A DNA stretch of 64,000 nucleotides from Anagrus nilaparvatae. Its lineage: Eukaryota > Arthropoda > Insecta > Hymenoptera > Mymaridae. The notes under the pieces are model-generated. The model had not been told where the DNA came from. It searched no databases and was given only the letters and a program-made list of their open reading frames with translations. Shown in pieces: positions 57,440 through 64,000 of this stretch. The stretch covers positions 4,714,501 through 4,778,500 of the forward strand of contig JAKSXM010000231.1 of the NCBI GenBank assembly GCA_022575985.1, in the 5' to 3' direction. Each line of letters opens with the position of its first letter. Position 1 is the first letter of the stretch. Position numbers and translations under genes: made by a program.

Positions 57440-57930
57440 TCCATTTTAACCCAAAAAATCTATGGCCCAAAAATTACAATAGACAATTAGTCCATTAGCT
57501 ATTAATTTTAGCACAATAAGTTCATTTTGGCACAAAAGGTCTATTGGCACAAAAGGTCCATTTTGGTACAAAAGGTTCATTTTGGCACAAAGTGTCCAAT
57601 TTGGCCCAAAAGGTCCATTTTGGCACAAAAGGTCCATTTTGGCACAAAAGGTCCATTGGCACAAAAGGTCTATTTTGGCACAAAAGGTCCAATTTGTCAC
57701 AAAAGGTCCATTTTGGCTCAAAAGGTCCATTGGCACAAAAGGTCCATTTTGGCACAAAAGGCTCATTTTGGCTCAAAAGGTCCATTGGCACAAAAGGTTC
57801 ATTGGCACAAAAGGTCCAGTTTGGCACAAAAGGTCCTCTAGACAAAAGCTCTATTTTGGCACAAAAGGTCCATTTTGGCACAAAAGGTCCATTTTGGCAC
57901 AAAAGGTCCATTGGCACAAAGGGCTCATGC
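57440..57930 (+). repeat. Minisatellite of 19-bp and 17-bp units, TT(TT)GGCACAAAAGGTCCA
   Basis: About 25 units. The long unit ttttggcacaaaaggtcca and the short unit ttggcacaaaaggtcca alternate irregularly, with point variants (tcac, ggct, ggttca). Open frames in several phases on both strands are a by-product of the repeat. Confidence 0.92.
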
Positions 57931-57969
57931 GACAGCCGCGGCAGCGGCGGCGGCGGTTATAACTTTATA

Positions 57970-58800
57970 ATATATAGAGATACCTCAATGTTCGTGATTA
58001 GCGATCCAAAAAACCCTACTAGATCGAATCTTGAGAGGCTTAGTGATAATAAAACTAAACCGTTTGGATCGCTGATCACGAAAATCGGTCTTTTCTATGA
58101 GAAATTGGGGCTTCACCCTTAAATTAGCCAAAACTGCCCCTAAAAAGGGCAATTTCGCTGTATTCACTCTCAACCTTTGAAATTTGGTACATGGGGGTTT
58201 TTTGGGTTGCGGATCCAAAATTTTAAAGTATTTTTTATGAAAAATTAGACCTCTGCCCTTAAATTGGCTAAAATTACCCCGAAAATAAGATTTTCTTCAG
58301 CATTTTGTTGACTACATTTATGAGGATTACGAATATAATATGAACAATACACCTAAAATACACTCGGATCATTTGTAAATAATAAGATTTGAAAAATATC
58401 ATAAAATTTAATTTTTTTTTCTTTGATTTGTTGTTAATTTTTCGAAAATCCTCTAATGTTTTAACAAGAATAAAAAATCTTTTTTGAGAACCATTAATGA
58501 ATTATTTATTTACAATATTAATAATCTAAAAATAGTTTTTAACCTTTTCAGGGGCATTTTTTGCCAATTTAAGGGTGAAGGTCTTATTTTTTATAAAAAA
58601 TACCTCAATATTCGTGATCAGCGACCCAAATAACTCCCGTATACCGAATTTCAAAGGCTTAAAGTGAATACAGCAAAAATGCCTTTTTAGGGGTAGTTTT
58701 ACCCAATTTAAGGGTCAAGCTCCAATTTCTCATAGAAAAGACCCCGATTTTCGTGATTACCGTCCCCAAAAAACAACTGTAGACCAAATCTCTGGTGGTG
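57970..58800. repeat. Dispersed repeat family, direct then inverted copies
   Basis: 57970-58280 has two units with ttcgtgattagcgatccaaaa and cttcacccttaaattagcc phrases. 58540-58800 holds the reverse complement (caatttaagggtgaag, cgtgatcagcgaccc). The segment between has no match. An inverted pair of the family at 37870-38340 and 44930-45230. Confidence 0.75.
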
Positions 58801-59389
58801 GTCGGAGAGTTTAAACCCCCCCCCCCCCCCTCGTATTTTGACTGCAGTATAGAGTAACTATCATTTTTTGAAAAAATGCACTTTTTTGGGACCAAATTTT
58901 TGCCCGAAAATGGTAAAATTTTTATTTCCGTAAGTTGTAGGCGATAAGATTGAACGAAGATTGCACTCTTTTTTACTATTGCAATAATCGACGAAAAGTT
59001 TTTCAGGTCGAAAACTCATGTTTTTTAAAAATAATCTTTAAAAAAAAACTAAATTTTTTTTTATTTCTTGGAAATCTGCATGGAAAATATACATTTTCGA
59101 TATTTTTTGGCAGATTCTGAAAGAGCATACTCAAAAATAGTTTGACACCAATTTTTATGTTAATTAAAAACAAATTCGCCGAGATTCGCGTAGTCAAAGT
59201 AAAGATGCGGTGATAGTCGATTTCAGACGTTAATGTGTTAATGTTCATTATATTTTGCGAATAAAAAAAAGCAATTATAATTACTTGCTAAAAAATACGC
59301 TAAAGTAATCAATTAAGACTACTATAGGTATATAATCAAAAAATTTTAAATGAATTTACAAATTGTTGCAATAAAAAATAAGAATTCGT
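58801..59389. other. AT-rich, poly-C tract at 58817, no gene
   Basis: A C14 run at 58817-58830, then AT-rich sequence with related phrases (gcaatcttcgttcaatct). No coding signal. Confidence 0.4.
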
Positions 59390-59482
59390 TACGAATTCGT
59401 CGTGAATTCGTGGCGAATTCGTGACGAATTCAAATTCTTTTGCATTCGCGAACTTTTCGCCAAAAAAAATGTGCCTATTGGG

Positions 59483-59859
59483 ATTACTGCAGACATATCC
59501 ATACTTTCAAAACTCTTTGAAATGAAATCCAGTGCATCTTTTTATGATTAAATAAATAAATGAAAAATTATTATAATAATAATGTTAAACGTTGAATAAC
59601 GTGTATACTTACTATCATTGTCTGAATATAAATAAAATTATGGCCTGTAGTCAAAATCTTCAGAAAAAGCTTCTGAATTTTGAGTGAGATTAGGGTCATC
59701 ATAACTATTTTGATTATAATTAATATCTTCTTCTTTTTTTTCATCATCATAATCATCATCATCAATAGTTGAACAATTACTTTGAATATTTATAGAGCGA
59801 GGCTCTACCTTAATGGATGCAAAAATCCATACCTTTTGGGCACGAAATCTGAACAACAA
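59483..59859 (-). CDS. 5' exons of the same split unknown gene
   Basis: An acidic segment (STIDDDDYDDEKKEEDINYN, then NSEAFSEDFDYRP) runs from 59859 toward a donor gtaagt at 59612. A TAA near 59640 interrupts it shortly before the donor. The next exon starts at 59537 after aaaaag and reads ALDFISKSFESMDMSA up to 59483, where the CCCAATAGG end begins. Its phase (one base left over) fits the preceding exon. The continuation is at 36181 downward on the other side of the insertion. The start codon is not known; the frame is open to at least 59859. Confidence 0.45.
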
Positions 59860-59991
59860 ACCATCGAATTACTTTCATTTTTTAGCATGTTTATTCTTGT
59901 ATTTTCGCTTCACAGAGGTGAAAAACCTTATAAATGTAAACTGCGCAATAAATTTAATAGCTTTTGTATAAATTTTGCATCGATGAAATAG

Positions 59992-61539
59992 CATAGAAAT
60001 GCAAAATATCACAAGCTATATTTTTATTATTTATTAATTAATCCCAATTTTATTTAATTAAACGCCCAAGATCCTATCTACGTGCACTAAATTAATTTTA
60101 AAACAAAAATCTATTTTTTGCAAAATGTATCCCTTTGTTAAAAAGTCTCTATTATCAGAATTCGATATCAATTAAACTTACTATAATATTAACCAGAAAT
60201 TCATTATTTAGGGTAAAAGTTGAATATTAATAAAAATCGACACGTTACTTAACAGGATTGTAAATAACAAAAAAAAATTATATTTAATGAAGAATAATAA
60301 AATTTTCATTTTTTGGGTATTTTAGGACATATTTTTTTTCATGATTTTTTTTTAAATTCAAAATGGTGGATGGAGAATTGCAAAAAAATTACTAAAAACA
60401 AGTTGCATTAGTTTATTGGTTTTTATTAATATTTTTTGGAATTTTACATAAATATTGATTTTAAAATTAATTTAGTATTCAAAAAGAAACCGACACGAAA
60501 AATTTTAAATATTAATATTAGATACATTTTTTGGACCAAAATCAAAATCAAAGAATATGTAACTCCATCCACATGCATTCTATGTATATAATTCTCTTAT
60601 CGTTGAATTTTTTCATTTTTATGCATTCATCAGTTTGAAAAATTGATTAGAAACTAATAACTAATAAGTTTTTAATTCTTCTAAAGGTTACTTCATTCAA
60701 AAAAAAATCGGTTGTTTAAATACCAATTTTTTTAAATAGTTTAAACTATTTTATAAAAGTACTAGCAAAAGTTGGAGGTATTACATTTATTGTATTGCAT
60801 TTACTTTTGTTTCTGTTGCTTAAGAAAATCATGTTTCACTGCACATTTATAATTATGCAAACACATTAAGAGTTTTCAGAAGAGCCTAGTTCTGTCCCCA
60901 GTAAAGTTAAAATTATTAATTAAGGAAAAATATTTGAAAAGGTATTGGAGAGACTATTTCTAATCCCGAAGATAATTTATTTCTTATGGAATCCAACAGA
61001 ATCTAGCATTTTAGTATTATTATCTCGTGTACTATTTTGGTATTCTATAGACTTAGAGATTTCAAGACCTATTATGAATAATGTTAGCCGGCTAGTGATT
61101 TCATAATTTAAACTTCGTGTTATTAACTGGATATGCAATTTTTTCGGTATTTTTTGATCTAGAGAATTTAAGGCCACATAATAAAAATTTATCAAATAAT
61201 TTTCAGAGGGGCCTCTTTATAGTCCTAATAGTTTGTAGCGTAAACAATATAAATTGCAAATAATTCAGTCATTTTTAAATAAAAAATCATGCATTTGATT
61301 CCTGGATATGCAAAATCTAGTTTTTCAGAGGGCCCAATTATTCGTTAATGATAATCTCGATAAACTAAATGTAAAAAAATTAATTTATGATACAACAATC
61401 ATGTTTTTGTTTTCTGAATAGTAAAGAATCTATAAGATTTCTTGAATTTTTTTCTATTTTTTTTATTTTACTGCAAATTATCGAAAATTTTTTTTGAAAA
61501 ATCAAAAAAATGTTCAGACTCTAAAAAAATTTTACACAT
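59992..61539. other. AT-rich, no gene seen
   Basis: Short degenerate phrases such as tcagagggg/ccc at 60876, 61204 and 61325 recur, suggesting an old repeat. Nothing coding. Confidence 0.4.
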
Positions 61540-62215
61540 TTTTAAAGAAGCGTCCGCTTTTTATGCAAATTCATCTGAATAAGTATAGAATAGTGCCGAA
61601 TCGAGTAATACCAATTTTGACAATAAAATTTATCATATTTAGAAGTTATTTCATTTTTTAAGCAAATTTTCAAAAAATTTTATTTTTTCCAAAAATATTA
61701 AAAATTGAATATCTCCAAAAGTACGGTAACTGAGTTTCAAAACTATGGCCTATGTCACCCGCTGACTTTTTTTCTATATTTTGATACTTCATTTTGATAT
61801 TGATTCGACCCTGATGATGAAACACATATACACACAGACCCACAAATAGATGATTATAAATACCACAAAAAGTAAAAAAATTTTTAAAAATTTTCCGACC
61901 AGCTTCAAAAATATATTATAAGATTTTAAAGATACCTCCGTTTTGAATAAAAATTTAGGAGAATACGCAAGAATTGGTGCCAAATCGAATACAACAAAGT
62001 GTGACAGTAAATTTTTTCGATTTTCTCAAGATATTTTATTTTTTGTTAAAAATTTTAAAAAATTTTATCAAGTTCAAAAAAACTAAAAATTGAATATCTC
62101 CAAAAGTAAGATAGCTGAATCGCAAAACTATGGCCTATGTCACTCGCGGATATTTTTTCTTTAATTTGACACACACACACACACACACACACAAATAAAT
62201 TTTCAAATATATATA
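61540..62215 (+). repeat. Two diverged copies of the flank arm of the 17.8-20.8 kb repeat
   Basis: 61820-62215 aligns in direct orientation with 20365-20790 (cacagacccacaaata(g/a)atgatt, tacctccgttttgaata, tatcaagttcaaaaa, tatggcctatgtca-ccgc). A less complete copy lies at 61540-61790. It ends in a (CA)n run and caaatatatatagta, as the other arm does. Confidence 0.8.
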
Positions 62216-62216
62216 G

Positions 62217-62262
62217 TAGTAAGATAAGATAAGATAAGATAAGATAAGATAAGATAAGATAA
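62217..62262 (+). repeat. (AAGAT)n microsatellite
   Basis: Nine to ten uninterrupted units. Confidence 0.95.
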
Positions 62263-62384
62263 AATATTAAAGCGTAATTTTATGAAATAAAAAAGAGTTT
62301 AGGAACCTGGTAATGACAATGGTATGTTAATAAGTGCGTCTGAGTATGACAGCTGAATTTTACTGAATTTGACTGAAATCGAAA

Positions 62385-62680
62385 ATATTCTAAGTCCTTC
62401 ATCTCGAATTATTATTACTCGAATTATTATTGAAAGTCCCTAAACCCGGATTATTTTAAGTCCCTAAACTTGAATTTTTCTAAGCCTCTAAAAGTAAATT
62501 ATTCTAAGTCCCTAAATTTATTTATAATAGAAACTATCATAAGTCCCTAATCCTGGATTATTCTAAGTGCCTTAATCGAAATTTGTCCAAGTACCATTGG
62601 ACCTACCCCCTTAAATCAGACAGATTTGGCCCCCCCTTGAATTTCAGATCCCCAGTTTACCCCTCCTTACAAACATGTTT
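62385..62680 (-). repeat. Inverted relative of the 46020-46560 repeat, unexpanded
   Basis: On the minus strand it reads ggggggggccaaatctgtctgatttaagggggtaggtcc, then gg(g/c)acttagaataatt repeated about six times, matching the minisatellite unit and its flank. Only one or two units of the minisatellite are present here. Confidence 0.75.
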
Positions 62681-63341
62681 AATGTTAAAACTAAAATTTT
62701 TGCAGCAAATTGAAAATTAATCTTTGGGGGCCAAAAATAGGCATTCAGTTTAATAACTGTAAAGAAGCGAATTTAAAATACAAAATTAAAAAGGAAAAAT
62801 ATTTAGTAAAACAATAATTCTGAAGGACAAATAAAGAATTTATAGAAAAAAGCTTTTAGAAAATTTTTTAGACCTGTAAAACCCATTTTTGTCTAAAATT
62901 GCAATTTTTGAGGTAATTTAAAAATTAATCATTTTGGGCCCAAAATGGCCATTTGGTTAATTGGCTATAACATTGAGAGAATCAACAATAAAAAATTGCC
63001 GTATCCGAGGTTTGACAAATGACTTTAATACCAAAAAATTGTGACCAACAAGAACTTTTCTTAACTAACTAACTAAAAAGCAATATTACCAAAAAACTCT
63101 ATTTAAAAGCCTTGTGCACAGTATTTTTATGCCTAGAAGGCCCGTTGGAATAAACTGAGGCTATCGGGGGTTTATTTCAATATGTTAATCAAAGTAATTT
63201 ATAATTTAGTTTACTAAAGGTAGCGGTCTCTTGTTAGTGAAAGCAAAGTAAAGACACCGAAATATCTGCCCCCTTTTTACAACTTTGTTAACTTTCTGCA
63301 TAAGGGACTTAAGCAAAATTTTTTCTTGAAAAATCTTTGTT
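62681..63341. other. AT-rich, no gene seen
   Basis: Two related phrases (gggccaaaaat(a/g)gg/cattcagtttaat at 62727 and tgggcccaaaatggccatttgg at 62933) mark a degenerate duplication. Nothing coding. Confidence 0.4.
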
Positions 63342-63551
63342 ATTACACGGTCTTCCGGTGCTGGACATGGTATTTTTAAAGTCATATGACAACATTAAAT
63401 TCATAGGTTGGTATCAATGGGACATCTCCGTATGTGGCGTTATTATACTACGAAATAATAGCGTTAGTGTGCGTTAATATTAACTCTTTAATTTTTTTTT
63501 TGTCATTTGACTTTAAAAATAATACGTCCAGCACCCAAAGACCGTGTATAT
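63342..63551. mobile_element. 210-bp inverted-repeat element
   Basis: About 50-bp arms: acacggtctt(c)cggtgctggac...atttttaaagtca at the left, and its reverse complement ending ggtctttgggt-like at 63501-63551. A small palindromic MITE is likely. Flanking duplication not seen. Confidence 0.65.
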
Positions 63552-63754
63552 GCCTTGTTTAGGATTCAACGAAAAAAATTGTCCCCACTCCTATATTTTT
63601 CCTCCGTTTTTTTATTTACTAAATAAATATGTTAAAAAAAGCCATTGTTCATAAGTAATAATTGTTCAGAAGTTATAAAAAGTCTGAAAAATAAAATGTA
63701 ATACATTTTTAAAATGGAACACGTTCATTGGATAGGATATTGAAAACGTCCGGC

Positions 63755-64000
63755 TCGGAAGGAGGTTGATAAAAAAGTAACGTTTTTAGGGGTGGGGGGG
63801 GGGGGGGAATACAGGGCGATCAAGAGCGGATGCATTGTTTGTTTATTAGTTAACTAATCGCAGCTAAGATTACAAGCATCAACGAATAGCGATGCACCTA
63901 ATAAAATAAAATTCACGTCCCACTCAGGATCTTCGTGTATTAACGTTTTAAAGTTAGGAGGTTGAAATATTGTCGACGTTTTTAGGGGGGTGGGGTGAAA
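63755..64000 (+). repeat. Pair of G-rich repeats running off the window
   Basis: ggaggttgataaaa...taacgtttttaggggtggggg at 63761-63808 is echoed by ggaggttgaaatattgtcgacgtttttaggggggtgggg at 63957-63996, about 195 bp apart. Start of a tandem repeat that continues past the edge. Confidence 0.6.

Larger units (their letters stand above)
36182..59482. mobile_element. 23.3-kb block with inverted CCCAATAGGC ends, splitting a host exon
   Basis: The left end reads CCCAATAGGC from 36182 inward and the right end reads the same on the minus strand from 59482. Both are followed by several GAATTCGT(G/C)ACGAATTCG repeats (36197-36320; 59390-59450 and the region to 59465). The flanks on the minus strand are GCAGTAAT before and TTAATGGAGG after, consistent with a short TTAAT-type target duplication with one base lost. 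Removal joins two exon halves in frame. Most of the interior consists of later insertions, so the founding element may have been a small MITE. Confidence 0.55.

Noticed and set aside
57527..58122. Long open frames of 100-190 codons with GTKGPFWHKR-like repeats
   Set aside because: They are open in several frames on both strands because of the minisatellite unit.

Overview
This is an AT-rich stretch of eukaryotic nuclear DNA, almost certainly from an insect. It has short spliced introns of about 60-110 bp with GT...AG ends, and remnants of conserved animal genes (VPS35, ubiquilin). Its mobile-element set is BEL/Pao and Ty3/gypsy LTR retrotransposons, non-LTR LINEs, a DUF4817-type DDE transposon, a Helitron and many foldback/MITE-like elements. 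I could not settle the order; a hymenopteran or hemipteran would fit. There are no bacterial-style operons. Most of the sequence is transposon or repeat, and the few host-like genes are fragments or interrupted.

Layout. 1-5128 (minus): near-complete BEL/Pao internal region in one frame, broken by a TAG in gag, a TGA at the gag/protease boundary, a TAA before the reverse transcriptase, and a frameshift near the left edge. 7413-7666 (+): terminal-exon candidate. 11035-12258: TIR element. 12679-13870 (+): intact one-intron DDE transposase next to palindromes. 14762-16165: two VPS35 pseudogene copies head to head, forming a ~565 bp hairpin. 16708-17533 (minus): decayed unknown gene. 17833-21548: ~374 bp tandem array inside inverted flanking arms, plus two inverted units. 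22324-24894: ubiquilin exon duplication and gene relics. 25153-26040: truncated LINE. 26940-30605 (+): decayed gypsy. 31084-31608: TTAA-flanked MITE. 32005-33018 (+): four-exon unknown gene with an internal TGA.

36182-59482: a 23.3 kb block bounded by CCCAATAGGC inverted ends. It splits a minus-strand gene whose exons lie at 59859-59483 and 36181-35010. Inside it are foldbacks, an F-box/LRR gene cut by a long-TIR element, minisatellites, and a Helitron (46957-56275). The Helitron carries an OTU domain, a 14-residue basic repeat, Rep and Pif1-type helicase, and a separate five-exon RPA-like OB-fold gene. A LINE sits in the OTU region and an 884 bp foldback sits exactly at the helicase C-terminus. 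59860-64000: repeats.

The strongest leads are the VPS35 hairpin (a possible source of endogenous siRNA), the in-frame restoration of a host exon on removal of the 23.3 kb block, the leaky-stop context at the BEL gag/pol boundary, and the intron-bearing RPA gene in the Helitron. All protein assignments rest on recognising family motifs by eye; no search was run.
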